From the NCBI RefSeq assembly GCF_008329585.1, contig NZ_NPKP01000001.1, positions 620,001-684,000 on the forward strand: 64,000 nt of DNA. Direction: 5' to 3'. The notes beneath the pieces are model-generated. The model was not told the DNA's origin and ran no database searches. It saw only the letters and a list, made by a program, of their open reading frames with translations. A program made the translations under genes and the position numbers. Below are positions 14,998 through 25,355 of this stretch, in pieces (position 1 is the stretch's first letter; each line of letters begins with the position of its first letter). This DNA comes from Mycolicibacterium sp. P9-22 (GTDB lineage Bacteria; Actinomycetota; Actinomycetes; Mycobacteriales; Mycobacteriaceae).

Positions 14998-17007
14998 ATG
15001 CCTCCCGGTTCGCCAACGCTACGCCGGGCCGGGTCATTGCAGCCGAACGAGCTTGCCCAGGCCGCCGTGATGGCGGCTCTGTGCGCGGCCATCGCGATCA
15101 TCGCCGTCGTCGTCCCCTTCGCGGCCGCGCTGTCCCTGCTGGGCACCGTCCCGATGGGCCTGCTCGCCTACCGATACCGGCTGCGCGTCGTGTTGGCCGC
15201 CACCATCGCCGCCGCGCTCATCGCGTTCCTCATCGGCGGTTTCGGCGGCCTGATGACCGTCATCAACTGCGCCTATATCGGCGGGCTCACCGGCATCGTC
15301 AAACGCCGGGGGCGCGGGCTGCCGGTGGTGGTGCTGGTGTCGCTGGTTGCCGGCGCGGTGTTCGGCGCCGCCGCCGTGCTGGCACTGCTGATCGCGTCCC
15401 GGCTGCGTGAGCTGGTGTTCACCGCCATGACCGCCAACGTGGACGGCTCCGTCGCGATCTGGAGCTATATCCCCGAGCTGCGGCCCGCCGCCGAGAAGTT
15501 CCGGGAACTGTTCGGCGTGGCCCTGGACCACTGGCCGATACTCATCTTCTGCTACGGGCTGTTCGCCATCATGGGCGTCAGCCTGGTCGGCTGGTGGGCA
15601 CTCTCGCGGGTGCTGACACGGCTGTTCGGGGTGCCCGATGTGCACAAGCTGGAAACCGTCATCACCGACGGCCCGGTCGCGCCGGTCCCGATGACGCTGC
15701 GCGATGTGGTGTTCCGCTATCCCGGCACCGCCCGCGACGCACTCGGGCCGCTGTCGATGGACGTGCACCCCGGCGAACACCTCGCCGTCACCGGTGCCAA
15801 CGGATCCGGCAAGACGACGCTGATGCTGATCCTCGCCGGACGGGAACCCACCGAGGGCACCGTCGAACGTCCCGGCTCGGTCGGCCTGGGCGCCCCGGGC
15901 GGCACCGCGGTGATCATGCAGCACCCCGAGAGTCAGGTGCTGGGCACCCGGGTTGCCGACGACGTGGTGTGGGGTCTGCCTGCCGGCACCCACGTCGACG
16001 TGCCCCGACTGCTCTCCGAGGTCGGGCTGGACGGTCTGGACGAGCGCGATACCGGCAGCCTCTCCGGCGGCGAGCTGCAACGACTGGCCGTGGCCGCGGC
16101 GCTGGCCCGCAAGCCCTCGTTGCTGATTGCCGACGAGGTCACCAGCATGGTCGACCAGCAGGGCCGCGACGGTTTGATGTCGGTGCTGGGCGGGCTGACC
16201 CGCACCCGCGACATGTCGCTGGTGCACATCACCCACTACAACGAGGAAGCAGAGGCCGCCGACCGGGTGGTCAATCTGGCCGGCGGATCTGAGATGGTGC
16301 AGGCCGCCGAGGTACCCACCGCCGGCGGCGAGGCCCGCTCGGAGGTACCGGTGCTGGAACTCACCGATGTCGGCCACCGCTACGCCGACGGAACCCCCTG
16401 GGCCAAAACCGCTTTGCGCGATATCAACCTGGTGGTGCACGAGGGTGACGGCGTGCTGATCCACGGCCTCAACGGCTCCGGCAAGTCGACGCTGGCCTGG
16501 ATCCTGGCCGGGCTGACGCTGCCCACCACCGGGACCTGTCTGCTCGACGGCAAGCCGGTCTCCGATCAGGTCGGTGCGGTCGCACTGTCCTTCCAGGCCG
16601 CCCGGCTGCAGCTGATGCGCAGCCACGTGCACCGCGAGATCGCCTCGGCGGCCGGCTTCCCCAGCCGCGACCGGGCCCGGGTGGTGGCCGCCCTGGCCAC
16701 CGTCGGACTGGAACCGGCACTGGCGGACCGTCGCATCGACCAACTCTCCGGCGGCCAGATGCGCCGCGTCGTGCTGGCCGGGCTACTGGCCCGTTCGCCC
16801 CGGGCCATCGTGCTCGACGAACCGCTGGCCGGACTCGATGCCGCCAGCGCCCGCGGACTGCTGCGGCTACTGGAGGAACTGCGCCGGGGCGGGCTGACCG
16901 TGGTGGTGATCTCCCACGATTTCGCCGGGCTGGAAGAACTGTGCCCGCGCACCTTGCACCTACACGAGGGCGCGCTGGTGCCGGTCGCGACGGGAGCCAC
17001 CTCATGA
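14998..17007 (+). CDS. ECF-type transporter: membrane S-like domain fused to two ABC ATPases (Rv2326c-like)
   Basis: A 669-residue fusion. Residues 1 to about 215 carry five or six hydrophobic helices ([20 protein letters not shown] and others), like an energy-coupling-factor substrate-binding membrane component. Two ABC ATPase domains follow: Walker [10 protein letters not shown] near 267 and GLNGSGKST near 489, signatures SLSGGELQ and QLSGGQMR, Walker B LLIADEVT and [10 protein letters not shown]. The second site of the first domain reads DEVT rather than DEPT. Its stop overlaps the ecfT-like ATG by four bases (ATGA), so the two are one operon. It imports a vitamin, cofactor or metal of unknown identity. 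The start ATG (14998) is preceded in frame by GTG at 14995. Divergent from marR, with a shared operator region. Confidence 0.88.
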   Translation: MPPGSPTLRRAGSLQPNELAQAAVMAALCAAIAIIAVVVPFAAALSLLGTVPMGLLAYRYRLRVVLAATIAAALIAFLIGGFGGLMTVINCAYIGGLTGIVKRRGRGLPVVVLVSLVAGAVFGAAAVLALLIASRLRELVFTAMTANVDGSVAIWSYIPELRPAAEKFRELFGVALDHWPILIFCYGLFAIMGVSLVGWWALSRVLTRLFGVPDVHKLETVITDGPVAPVPMTLRDVVFRYPGTARDALGPLSMDVHPGEHLAVTGANGSGKTTLMLILAGREPTEGTVERPGSVGLGAPGGTAVIMQHPESQVLGTRVADDVVWGLPAGTHVDVPRLLSEVGLDGLDERDTGSLSGGELQRLAVAAALARKPSLLIADEVTSMVDQQGRDGLMSVLGGLTRTRDMSLVHITHYNEEAEAADRVVNLAGGSEMVQAAEVPTAGGEARSEVPVLELTDVGHRYADGTPWAKTALRDINLVVHEGDGVLIHGLNGSGKSTLAWILAGLTLPTTGTCLLDGKPVSDQVGAVALSFQAARLQLMRSHVHREIASAAGFPSRDRARVVAALATVGLEPALADRRIDQLSGGQMRRVVLAGLLARSPRAIVLDEPLAGLDAASARGLLRLLEELRRGGLTVVVISHDFAGLEELCPRTLHLHEGALVPVATGATS

Positions 17008-17828
17008 GTTCCGCGCAACGCCGCCCGGTCGTGCTGCTGCGGCCGGTGCCCGGCGACACCGTGATCCACCGGCTGTGGGCGGGAACGAAACTCGTCACCG
17101 TCCTGGCGCTGGCCGTGCTGCTGATGTTCTACCCGGGCTGGCTGCCCATCGCCCTGGTCACCGCGCTGGTGACGGCCGCGGTGGTGCTGGCGCGGATCCC
17201 GCGCGGTGCGCTGCCGTCGATCCCGGGCTGGCTGTGGCTGATCGTGCTGCTCGGTGGTGTCACCGCGGCCTTCGCCGGTGGTACCCCGATCGTCGATCTC
17301 GCCGGAGTCGAACTCGAGCTCGGCGGGCTGCTGAAGTTCCTGCGCGTCACCGCGGTGTCGATCGTGCTGCTGGGCCTGGGCGCGCTGGTGTCCTGGACCA
17401 CCAATGTCGCCGAGATCGCGCCCGCGGTATCGACTTTGGGCCGCCCGCTGCGCTGGCTGAAACTGCCGATCGACGACTGGGCGGTCACCCTGGCGCTGGC
17501 GCTGCGCGCCTTCCCGATGCTGATCGACGAATTCCGGGTGCTGTACGCCGCGCGCCGGCTCCGTCCGCGGCTGCGGGCGCAGACCCGTCGCGAGCGACGC
17601 AAGCAGTCGGTCTCGGAGGTGATCGACCTGCTGGCCGCGGCCGTGACGGTCGCACTGCGCCGCGCCGATGAGATGGGCGACGCCATCACCGCGCGCGGCG
17701 GGTCCGGTCAGATCGCCGCCGCGCCGGCACGCCCCGGGGCCGCCGATTACGTGGTACTCGTGCTGCTGGCGGTCGTCTGCGGCGCCGCCGGATACCTCGA
17801 AGCGGCGTCGTTCCTCAGCACCACCTGA
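17004..17828 (+). CDS. EcfT-like transmembrane component (Rv2325c-like)
   Basis: A 274-residue membrane protein, the scaffold that joins ECF ATPases to the substrate component. It opens [15 protein letters not shown], typical of EcfT/CbiQ, then has paired hydrophobic helices ([29 protein letters not shown]) and the cytoplasmic coupling helices with [10 protein letters not shown] and the second Ala-x-Arg motif AITARG near the C-terminus. It starts at the ATG overlapping the upstream stop. Size fits the family (about 260-280). Confidence 0.88.
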   Translation: MSSAQRRPVVLLRPVPGDTVIHRLWAGTKLVTVLALAVLLMFYPGWLPIALVTALVTAAVVLARIPRGALPSIPGWLWLIVLLGGVTAAFAGGTPIVDLAGVELELGGLLKFLRVTAVSIVLLGLGALVSWTTNVAEIAPAVSTLGRPLRWLKLPIDDWAVTLALALRAFPMLIDEFRVLYAARRLRPRLRAQTRRERRKQSVSEVIDLLAAAVTVALRRADEMGDAITARGGSGQIAAAPARPGAADYVVLVLLAVVCGAAGYLEAASFLSTT

Positions 17829-17955
17829 CGTATCCCGATTCCGGTTGTCGGGATCCGACAATCCGCGCACGGCCGATTGGCCGTTTCCGCAGCGCCTGTG
17901 CGCTGCGTGCCTCCGATGATGGTGTCACTACCAACCGAGGAGCGGAGGGCATCAC

Positions 17956-19206
17956 ATGGTCGGCGTCGATCGCGTCGGCGAAGGGCCGCGGAGTGTCATC
18001 GTGGTCGGAGCGGGAATCGTCGGGTTGTCCACGGCGTGGTTCCTGCAGGAGCGCGGTGTCGAGGTGACGGTGGTGGACCGCGAAGGGCTGGCCGCCGGTT
18101 CGTCCTGGGGCAACGCCGGGTGGGTCTCCCCGGCGCTGACGATTCCGCTGAACCAGCCCGGCGTCCTCCGGTACGGGCTGCGCTCGATGCTCAATGCTTC
18201 TGCCCCGCTGCATATCCCGCTGCGCGCCGATTTCGGACTGGCGCGGTTCCTGGCGACCTTCGCGCGCCACTGCAGCCATGCGTCCGCCGAACGGGTGGTG
18301 CTGGCCAATCAACCGCTGAACGCCGAGTGTATGGAGGCCTTCGACGTCCTCATCGGCAACGGGGTCGACGCACCGGTCACCGACTCCGCGATCGTCGCGC
18401 TGTTCGAGAACGACGCACGTGCCGATGAACTCCGTGCCGAGATCGAGATGCTCGAGCGTGCCGGACTGCCGGTGCACACCCGCCGACTCACCGGCGGGGC
18501 GCTGCATGACGCGGTGCCGTTGGCGGCCCCGGATGCCACCGTGGCACTGGCCGTCGAACAGCAGCGCTATGTCGATCCCGGCCGGTTCGTGACCGCACTG
18601 GGACAGGCGGTGATCGAACGCGGCGCCACCCTGCGCACCGAGCGCATCGTCGATGTGAGCACCGATGGCCGGGCGGTCCTGCGCACCATCGGAGACCGGG
18701 ACCTGACCGCCGACGCCGTCGTGCTGGCCACCGGGGCCTGGCTGCCCGACCTGGCCCAGCGCTGGGTCCGGGTGCCGATCCGCGCCGGCCGGGGATACTC
18801 GTTCACCGTCCCGCTGGACCGCGCGATGCCGAGCCCGATCTACCTGCCGACCGTGCGGGTGGCCTGCACGCCCTACCGCGGTGCAATGCGAGTGGCCGGC
18901 ACCATGGAATTCCGCGGACCCGACGACCCCGTCTTTCCGGCCCGGGTGCGCTCGATCGTCGACTCGGCGGCCCGCCTCCTCGACGGTGTGCGCTGGGAGG
19001 CCCGCAGCGATGTCTGGGTCGGCCCGCGCCCGGTGAGCGCGGACGGACTGCCGGTGGTCGGGCAGATCAGTGCGGGGCTCTATGTGGCCGGCGGGCACGG
19101 CATGTGGGGGCTGGCACACGGTCCGGTCACCGGCCGGCTGCTGGCCGAACAGATCACGACCGGTAAGCAACCCGCAGCACTGCGCGCCTTCGATCCGTTG
19201 CGCTGA
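17956..19206 (+). CDS. DadA-like FAD-dependent amino acid dehydrogenase/oxidase
   Basis: A 416-residue flavoprotein of the D-amino acid dehydrogenase/glycine oxidase group. The FAD-binding fold opens SVIVVGAGIVGLSTAWFLQE with the acidic end VTVVDRE, then SSWGNAGWVSPAL, typical of DadA. C-terminal blocks WVGPRPVSADGLPVVG and YVAGGHGMWGL hold the second FAD contact. It would oxidise an amino or imino acid to the keto acid and pass electrons to the membrane chain. GGAGGG lies six bases upstream of the ATG at 17956. It is single, between the ECF operon and tldD. Whether it feeds the guanidino-type operon at 22-28 kb (for example as a D-arginine dehydrogenase) is only a possibility. Confidence 0.82.
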   Translation: MVGVDRVGEGPRSVIVVGAGIVGLSTAWFLQERGVEVTVVDREGLAAGSSWGNAGWVSPALTIPLNQPGVLRYGLRSMLNASAPLHIPLRADFGLARFLATFARHCSHASAERVVLANQPLNAECMEAFDVLIGNGVDAPVTDSAIVALFENDARADELRAEIEMLERAGLPVHTRRLTGGALHDAVPLAAPDATVALAVEQQRYVDPGRFVTALGQAVIERGATLRTERIVDVSTDGRAVLRTIGDRDLTADAVVLATGAWLPDLAQRWVRVPIRAGRGYSFTVPLDRAMPSPIYLPTVRVACTPYRGAMRVAGTMEFRGPDDPVFPARVRSIVDSAARLLDGVRWEARSDVWVGPRPVSADGLPVVGQISAGLYVAGGHGMWGLAHGPVTGRLLAEQITTGKQPAALRAFDPLR

Positions 19207-19286
19207 GGACTTTCCTCCCGTCGTCAGGGGCGGCGCGGCGACCCACCCGCCCCTGACGACCATCTCCTGCCATTACGGTGGGTGCC

Positions 19287-20804
19287 GTGACAAGTCGAAC
19301 CGTCGACCCCGACTTCCTCGCGCTGCCCCGCCGGGCACTGGCCGACGCCGCGCTGTCGGCCGCCCGCGCGGCCGGGGCCAGCTACGCCGATCTGCGCATC
19401 CACCGCCTCACCACCGAAGTCGTGCAACTGCGCGACGGTGAGCTGGAGAACTCGACCCTGGACCGGGAGATCGGTCTGGCGGTGCGGGTGATCGTCGACG
19501 GCACCTGGGGCTTCGCCTCGCACGCCGAACTGGACCCCGCTGTGGCCGCCGAGACCGCGCGGCGCGCCGTGCGGGTCGCCACCACGCTGGCGCCGCTGAA
19601 CGCCGAGCGCATCGAGCTGGCCGCCGAGCCGGTGTATGACGATCTGCGCTGGGTGTCGGCCTACCGCATCGATCCGTTCACGGTGCCCGGCCCGGACAAG
19701 ATCGCGGTGCTCGCCGACTATTCGGAACGGCTGCTGGCCGCCGACGGCGTCGATCATGTGTCGGCCAGCCTGCAGGCGGTCAAGGAGCAGACCTACTACG
19801 CCGACACCTTCGGCACCTCCACCACCCAGCAGCGGGTGCGGGTGCAGCCGATGCTGGAGGCCGTCAGCGTGGACCCGTCGGCCGGATCCTTCGAGACGAT
19901 GCGCACCCTGGCGCCGCCGACCGCGCGCGGCTGGGAGGCCGTCGCCGACGACAGCGTCTGGAACTGGAGCGCCGAGCTGGCCGAGTTGCCGGCGCTGCTG
20001 GCCGAGAAGGTGAAGGCGCCCAGCGTCACCGCAGGACCCACCGACCTGGTGATCGATCCGTCCAATCTGTGGCTCACCATCCACGAATCCATCGGGCACG
20101 CCACCGAATACGACCGGGCCATCGGCTACGAGGCGGCCTACGCCGGCACCTCGTTCGCCACCCCGGACAAGCTGGGCAGCATGCGGTACGGATCGCCGGT
20201 GATGAACGTGACCGCCGACCGCACCGTTGAACACGGCTTGGCCACCACCGGTTTCGACGATGAAGGGGTGCGGGCACAGAGCTGGGACCTGGTGCGCGAC
20301 GGACTGTTCGTCGGCTACCAGCTGGACCGGGTGTTCGCGCCGCGGCTGGGGGAGGCACGGTCCAACGGTTGCTCCTACGCCGATTCCGCGCACCATGTGC
20401 CGATCCAGCGGATGGCGAACGTCTCGCTGCAGCCGGGTGCCGAGGACCTGTCCACCGAGGACCTGATTTCCCGGGTGACCGACGGCATCTATATCGTCGG
20501 CGACAAATCCTGGTCGATCGATATGCAGCGGTACAACTTCCAGTTCACCGGCCAGCGGTTCTTCCGTATCCGGGACGGCCGGCTGGACGGTCAGCTGCGC
20601 GATGTCGCTTACCAGGCCACCACCACCGACTTCTGGGGGTCTATGGAGGCCGTCGGTGGACCCTCCACCTGGCGGCTCGGCGGTGCCTTCAACTGCGGCA
20701 AGGCGCAACCCGGCCAGGTCGCACCGGTCAGCCACGGATGCCCGTCGGCACTGTTCCGGGGCGTGAATGTGCTCAATACCCAAGCAGAATCGGGCCGCTC
20801 ATGA
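19287..20804 (+). CDS. tldD: TldD metalloprotease subunit
   Basis: A 505-residue member of the TldD/PmbA family; with TldE it forms a hollow heterodimer that trims unfolded peptides, and in other bacteria matures peptide antibiotics and antitoxins. The zinc motif HExxxH is present as TIHESIGHATEYD near residue 265, followed by GSMRYGSPVMNVTAD and the C-terminal conserved cysteine region (FNCGKAQPGQ). I chose the GTG at 19287, which has GGTGGG just upstream; the frame can start three codons earlier at 19278. The stop overlaps the tldE ATG (ATGA). Orthologous in order to Rv2315c/Rv2314c. Confidence 0.93.
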   Translation: MTSRTVDPDFLALPRRALADAALSAARAAGASYADLRIHRLTTEVVQLRDGELENSTLDREIGLAVRVIVDGTWGFASHAELDPAVAAETARRAVRVATTLAPLNAERIELAAEPVYDDLRWVSAYRIDPFTVPGPDKIAVLADYSERLLAADGVDHVSASLQAVKEQTYYADTFGTSTTQQRVRVQPMLEAVSVDPSAGSFETMRTLAPPTARGWEAVADDSVWNWSAELAELPALLAEKVKAPSVTAGPTDLVIDPSNLWLTIHESIGHATEYDRAIGYEAAYAGTSFATPDKLGSMRYGSPVMNVTADRTVEHGLATTGFDDEGVRAQSWDLVRDGLFVGYQLDRVFAPRLGEARSNGCSYADSAHHVPIQRMANVSLQPGAEDLSTEDLISRVTDGIYIVGDKSWSIDMQRYNFQFTGQRFFRIRDGRLDGQLRDVAYQATTTDFWGSMEAVGGPSTWRLGGAFNCGKAQPGQVAPVSHGCPSALFRGVNVLNTQAESGRS

Positions 20805-22171
20805 TCGCCGCACAGCAGCTCGTCGACCAGGTGCTGGCCGAGGCCGCCCGGCTCGGCGGCGCCGACGAGACCACCGTCATCGTCACCGACCGCGCCGATA
20901 CGTCGCTGCGCTGGGCCGGTAACTCGATGACCACCAACGGTGAATCCCGGGGCCGCAGCACCACGGTCATCTCGGTGGTGCGCCGCGGGGAGCAGGCGCA
21001 CGTCGGCTCGGTGAGCTCCACCGAAGTCGATCAGGACGCGCTGGCGGCGCTGGTCGCGGCATCCCAGCACGCCGCGGCGTCGGCGCCGGCGGCCACTGAC
21101 AACGCGCCCGCGCTGCCCGGCGGGGCGGCACCGGCCGATTGGGATGCGCCGGTGCCGAGCACCGGAGCGGACGTCTTCGCCGATGTGGCAACGAGTCTGG
21201 TGCGCGGCTTCCGCGGCGAGGACCGGCTCTACGGGTACGCCCGGCACATCCTGGAGACCACCTTCGTCGCCACCTCGGGCGGGCTGCGCCGCCGCTACAC
21301 CCAGCCGACCGGCTCGGTGGAGATCAACGCCAAACGCAACGGCGCCAGCGCGTGGGCCGGTGTCGGCACACCCGATTTCGTCGATGTGCCCACCGACGGG
21401 CTGCTCGACGAATTGTCGACCCGGCTGGGCTGGGCGGCGCGCACCGTCGCGTTGCCCGCCGGCCGCTACGAGACGCTGATGCCGCCGTCGACAGTGGCCG
21501 ACATGCTCATCTATCTGGGTTGGAGCATGGATGGCCGGGGTGCGCAGGAGGGCCGCACCGCGCTGTCCGCGCCCGGCGGCACCCGGGTGGGGGAGAAGCT
21601 CACCGACCTGGGCCTGACGCTGTATTCGGATCCCTTGGCGCCCGGGCAGGAGTGCACCCCGTTCGTGGTGGCGTCACGTTCCTCGGAGCAGGCGTCCATC
21701 TTCGACAACGGGATGGATATCGGCCGGGTGGACTGGCTGCGGGACGGCACCATCAACGCGCTGGCCTACCCGCGGGCCGCGGCCGCGGAATTCGAAGCGC
21801 CGGTGACGGTTCCGGCCGACAACCTGCTGATGACCGGTGGAACGAAGTCGCTGGCGGACATGATCGCGGGCACCGAACGCGGCCTGCTGCTGACAACGCT
21901 CTGGTACATCCGCACCGTGGACCCGGCGGTGCTGCTGCTGACCGGGCTGACCCGCGACGGGGTGTACCTGATCGAGGACGGCGACGTGACCGCCGCCGTC
22001 AACAACTTCCGGTTCAACGAGAGCCCGCTGGATCTGCTGCGCCGCGCCACCGAGGCCGGCATCAGCGAGCCGACCCTGCCGCGGGAATGGGGCGACTGGG
22101 CGACCCGGGCGACCATGCCGTCGTTGCGGATCCCCGACTTCCACATGTCCTCGGTCAGCCAGGCGCAGTAG
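20801..22171 (+). CDS. pmbA: TldE/PmbA partner subunit
   Basis: A 456-residue TldD/PmbA-family protein without the HExxxH motif, as expected for the non-catalytic partner of the heterodimer. Shared blocks with TldD are visible: an N-terminal fold with SLRWAGNSMTTNGESRG, then ILETTFVATSGGLRRRYTQP, FDNGMDIGRVDWLRDG and a C-terminal FRFNESPLDLLRR. The ATG at 20801 overlaps the tldD stop by four bases, so the subunits are translationally coupled and probably made in equal amounts. Confidence 0.93.
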   Translation: MIAAQQLVDQVLAEAARLGGADETTVIVTDRADTSLRWAGNSMTTNGESRGRSTTVISVVRRGEQAHVGSVSSTEVDQDALAALVAASQHAAASAPAATDNAPALPGGAAPADWDAPVPSTGADVFADVATSLVRGFRGEDRLYGYARHILETTFVATSGGLRRRYTQPTGSVEINAKRNGASAWAGVGTPDFVDVPTDGLLDELSTRLGWAARTVALPAGRYETLMPPSTVADMLIYLGWSMDGRGAQEGRTALSAPGGTRVGEKLTDLGLTLYSDPLAPGQECTPFVVASRSSEQASIFDNGMDIGRVDWLRDGTINALAYPRAAAAEFEAPVTVPADNLLMTGGTKSLADMIAGTERGLLLTTLWYIRTVDPAVLLLTGLTRDGVYLIEDGDVTAAVNNFRFNESPLDLLRRATEAGISEPTLPREWGDWATRATMPSLRIPDFHMSSVSQAQ

Positions 22172-22190
22172 CGTTAGCGTTCCCCCTTCG

Positions 22191-22255
22191 CCGCGAGCGT
22201 GCGTGTCTGCATACCAACACGCCGCGTGTACCGCGTAGTTCGCGCACGCTCGCGG
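22191..22255. terminator. long inverted repeat between convergent genes
   Basis: CCGCGAGCGTGCG (22191-22203) pairs perfectly with CGCACGCTCGCGG (22243-22255). A second small stem ACACG/CGTGT (22217-22229) sits in the loop. It lies between the ends of tldE (+) and the symporter gene (-), so it may serve as a two-way terminator without a U-run, or be a dispersed palindromic repeat. Confidence 0.5.
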
Positions 22256-22271
22256 ACGGTGACGGCGTGCG

Positions 22272-23732
22272 CTACACCTGCACGTCGGCGTCGCGCCCGG
22301 CCAACCGGTCATCCCACACCTGCATCACCGTCGCGGGGGTACGCGGGGTGAGCAGGCTGACGACGATATAGGCGATCAGGCTGGCGGCCAGGCCGTAGTA
22401 GATCGGCTCGTTGGCCAGCACATCGCCGACCACCGCCATCGTGCCCAGGGTGACCACCGTGCCCACGGCCATCGAGGCCAGGGCGCCGGCACCCGTTGCG
22501 CGCTTCCACAGGAAGCCGCCGAGAATCGCCACCAGCAGACCGCCGACCAGGATGTCGTAGGCGAGGGTCAGCGCACCGACCACGTCGTTGAGCAGGGCCG
22601 CGATGACGATCACCAGGATGCCGAGCACCGCGACATAGCGGCGGTCCGAATGGACCTCCACCTCAGCGGTTCCCGCGGTGTCGGCGGGTTTGCGGAGCAG
22701 TTGCAGCAGCAGCGGTTTGACGTCGGTGCGGGCCACGGTGGCGGTGGCGATGAGCGCACCGGATGCGGTGGACATCATCGCCGCGACGGCCGCGGCCAGC
22801 ACCAGGCCGCTGATCCCCACCGGCAGAATGGCTTCGGCGATCAGCGCGTAGACGTCGTCCTTGGCTTCTACGTCGGGCAGGAAGGTGGAGGCCGCCATCC
22901 CGATCAGGGCCCCGGCGATGCCGTAGAAGAAGCAGTACACCGCCGCGGCGGTGCCGCCCCATTTGGCCACCTCGGGTGAGCGTGCGGTGAACACGCGCTG
23001 CCAGATGTCCTGTCCGATCAGCATTCCGAAGCTGTAGACCACGAAGAACGTGATGATGGTGTCGGTGCCGATCGCGGTCATGCTGAACACCGCGTCGCCC
23101 GCACGCTCCCGGATCCCGTCCAGGCCGCCGGCCTTGTGCCAGGTGAACGGCAGCAGCAGCAAGAACACCCCGATGGTCTTGAGGATGAACTGCACCATAT
23201 CGGTCAAGGTGATCGACCACATGCCGCCGATCGCCGAGTACAGCATGACCACGGCGCCGCCGATGATCACCGACAGGGTGCGGCCGGTACCGAACAACAC
23301 GTTGAACACCGTGGCGTAGGCGATGGTCGAGGTCACCGACAGCATCAACGTGTAGGCGACCATCACGATGCCCGACGCTGAGGTCGCGTCGACGCCGTAG
23401 CGCAGGCTGAGCATCTGCGCCACCGTGTAGACCCGCAGCCGCTGAATGGGTCCGGCGAACAGCAGACTCAGCGCCAGCAGGCCGACGGCGATCGCCACCA
23501 CCAGCCACATGCCGGAGATGCCCCATTTGTAGCCGAGGCCCACCCCGCCGACGGTGGAGGCGCCGCCGAGTACGACGGCGGCCATGGTGCCGGTGTAGAA
23601 GACCGGACCGAGTCGCCGTCCCGCGACCAGGAAGTCCGCGGAGTCCTTCGTGCGACTCTTGCCCCAGAAGCCGAACGCCAGCATGGCGATCAGATAGCCG
23701 ATGACGATGGCGATATCGAGTGGTTTGCCCAT
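22272..23732 (-). CDS. sodium:solute symporter (SSS family)
   Basis: A 486-residue membrane protein with about 13 helices. Family marks include KSRTKDSADFLVAGRRLG after helix 1, AAVVLGGASTVGGVGLGYKWG, AQMLSLRYG and the AAVAAMMSTASGALIATATV block near residue 330, which carries Ser/Thr sodium ligands. It couples Na+ influx to uptake of a small organic solute; the substrate may be the compound degraded by the upstream genes. The ATG at 23732 is 15 bases after the ThDP-enzyme stop, so it is the last gene of the four-gene operon. Confidence 0.9.
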   Translation of the reverse strand: MGKPLDIAIVIGYLIAMLAFGFWGKSRTKDSADFLVAGRRLGPVFYTGTMAAVVLGGASTVGGVGLGYKWGISGMWLVVAIAVGLLALSLLFAGPIQRLRVYTVAQMLSLRYGVDATSASGIVMVAYTLMLSVTSTIAYATVFNVLFGTGRTLSVIIGGAVVMLYSAIGGMWSITLTDMVQFILKTIGVFLLLLPFTWHKAGGLDGIRERAGDAVFSMTAIGTDTIITFFVVYSFGMLIGQDIWQRVFTARSPEVAKWGGTAAAVYCFFYGIAGALIGMAASTFLPDVEAKDDVYALIAEAILPVGISGLVLAAAVAAMMSTASGALIATATVARTDVKPLLLQLLRKPADTAGTAEVEVHSDRRYVAVLGILVIVIAALLNDVVGALTLAYDILVGGLLVAILGGFLWKRATGAGALASMAVGTVVTLGTMAVVGDVLANEPIYYGLAASLIAYIVVSLLTPRTPATVMQVWDDRLAGRDADVQV

Positions 23733-23747
23733 GATGAGGCTCCTAGA

Positions 23748-25355
23748 TCAGAGGTGGGTTGGCGCGAACATCCGCAGCAGTGCGGGCAGGACAACAACAG
23801 CGGGGCCATCGGTGTCGAAGGTGCCGGCGATGATCTCACCGACAGATTCCAGCGTGGCGGTGTACGCGGTGATCCCGAAACTCGTTGCCAGGGAGTTGAA
23901 ATCAGGCCGTGCGAGTTCGGTGGCGGTGGCGGTGCCGAACGTGGCGGTCATGTATTCGCGCAGGATTCCGTAGCCACCGTCATCGACGATCAGCCAGGTC
24001 ACCTTGGCGTCGTGCTGGCGGGCAGTGGCCAATTCGGCGATGGAGTACATCGCACCCCCGTCCCCGGAGACGGCGACGGTGCGCTCTCCGGTGGCGATGG
24101 CGGCGGCCAGTGCGGCGGGGAACGCGAAGCCCAGGCCGCCGGCGCCCTGGGCGGAATGGAACGCGCCACCGCGCGGATCCCACGCCGACCACGCCCAGTA
24201 GCCGGCAATCGTCATGTCCCAGAACGTGTGGGCACCGCCCGGGACGGCAGCGCGCAGGTCGGCCATCAGCTTCAGCTCGACATCCACGTCCTGAGCGGCG
24301 AGCCTGTCCTGCACGGCCTTTCGCAACGCGGCCGCTGCGGCAGCACCTGCCGAGGTGTCGCGGGTATCGACCTTCCCGGCCAGCGCCGACAAGGCCACCG
24401 CGGCGTCGGCATGAAGTGCCAAGGCCGGATGGTTGGCCTCCAGCACGCGGGCTTCGGCATCGATGTGGATGAGCTGCCCACGCGGAGCGAAGGTGAAGTA
24501 GTTGCTGGTGACCTCGCCCATCGCGGTGCCGACGGCCAGCAGCACATCGGCGTCCTCGAGCAGGTCGGTGGTGTAGCGGTCCTCGATCCAGGACGCCGCC
24601 GACAGCGGGTGATCGAACGGGATCGCGCCCTTGCCGCCGACCGTGGAGACGACCGGCGCGCCGATCTTTTCGGCCAGTGCCAACAACGCCGCGGGCCCGC
24701 CGGGGGAGCGGCACACCCCGCCGCCGGCCAGGATCACCGGTCGTAGTGCCGAATTCAACTGTGCTGCCGCGGCCTCGATGACCTCCGGGCGCGGCGCTCG
24801 CTGGGACGGTGTCGCGGCGACCGACCTGGCCGGGGGTACCGAGGTCGGATCCAGCAGCACATCCTGGGGGATCTCCACCCACACCGGTCCGGCCGGTGCC
24901 GACTGCGCCAGCGCGTACGCGTCAGCCAGCAGGCTGGGGATTTCGGAGGCTTCCCGCACCGTCGCTACGGATTTGGTGACATTGACGGCACTGGCCTTCT
25001 GGTCGTCCAGTTGGTGCAGCATGCCGCGGCGCAGCCCCAGACCTGAGCGCGGGACCTGGCTGGCGATCACCAGCAGCGGCACCCCGGTGGCGTAGGCCTC
25101 CTGCAACGCGCCGAGGGCGGTCAGCGCACCGGGCCCGGTGGACAGGAACAGCACGCCCACCTCGCCGGTGACGCGGCTGTACCCGTCGGCCCCGAACGCC
25201 GAGTTGTTCTCCACCCGTGAGCTGATGAACCGGAGGTCACTACGCCGGATGGCGTCGAACAGGCCGAGCGCGTTCTGCCCGGGAATCCCGAAGACATGCG
25301 AAACGCCCAGTGCGGTGATCGTTTCGACGACCAGATCGCCGCCGTTACGCATCAT
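23748..25355 (-). CDS. ThDP-dependent decarboxylase/acetolactate-synthase-like enzyme (possibly 2-ketoarginine decarboxylase-like)
   Basis: A 535-residue thiamin diphosphate enzyme. The catalytic Glu is in [17 protein letters not shown] near residue 48; the ThDP/Mg region reads [17 protein letters not shown], with the usual closing NN replaced by DD (LIVDDGGYG). Middle FAD/DHS-like domain around [17 protein letters not shown]. Acetolactate synthase, benzoylformate decarboxylase and 2-ketoarginine decarboxylase (AruI) share this build. The company of a ureohydrolase and permeases makes a keto-acid decarboxylase of a guanidino compound attractive, but this is inference. Start ATG at 25355 (or 25352) lies inside the ureohydrolase 3' end, so the two are coupled. 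Confidence 0.8.
   Translation of the reverse strand: MMRNGGDLVVETITALGVSHVFGIPGQNALGLFDAIRRSDLRFISSRVENNSAFGADGYSRVTGEVGVLFLSTGPGALTALGALQEAYATGVPLLVIASQVPRSGLGLRRGMLHQLDDQKASAVNVTKSVATVREASEIPSLLADAYALAQSAPAGPVWVEIPQDVLLDPTSVPPARSVAATPSQRAPRPEVIEAAAAQLNSALRPVILAGGGVCRSPGGPAALLALAEKIGAPVVSTVGGKGAIPFDHPLSAASWIEDRYTTDLLEDADVLLAVGTAMGEVTSNYFTFAPRGQLIHIDAEARVLEANHPALALHADAAVALSALAGKVDTRDTSAGAAAAAALRKAVQDRLAAQDVDVELKLMADLRAAVPGGAHTFWDMTIAGYWAWSAWDPRGGAFHSAQGAGGLGFAFPAALAAAIATGERTVAVSGDGGAMYSIAELATARQHDAKVTWLIVDDGGYGILREYMTATFGTATATELARPDFNSLATSFGITAYTATLESVGEIIAGTFDTDGPAVVVLPALLRMFAPTHL

Noticed and set aside
15034..16743. 569-codon minus-strand frame opposite the ABC transporter
   Set aside because: The Walker and signature motifs are on the plus strand; the opposite product is low-complexity His/Gln/Gly.
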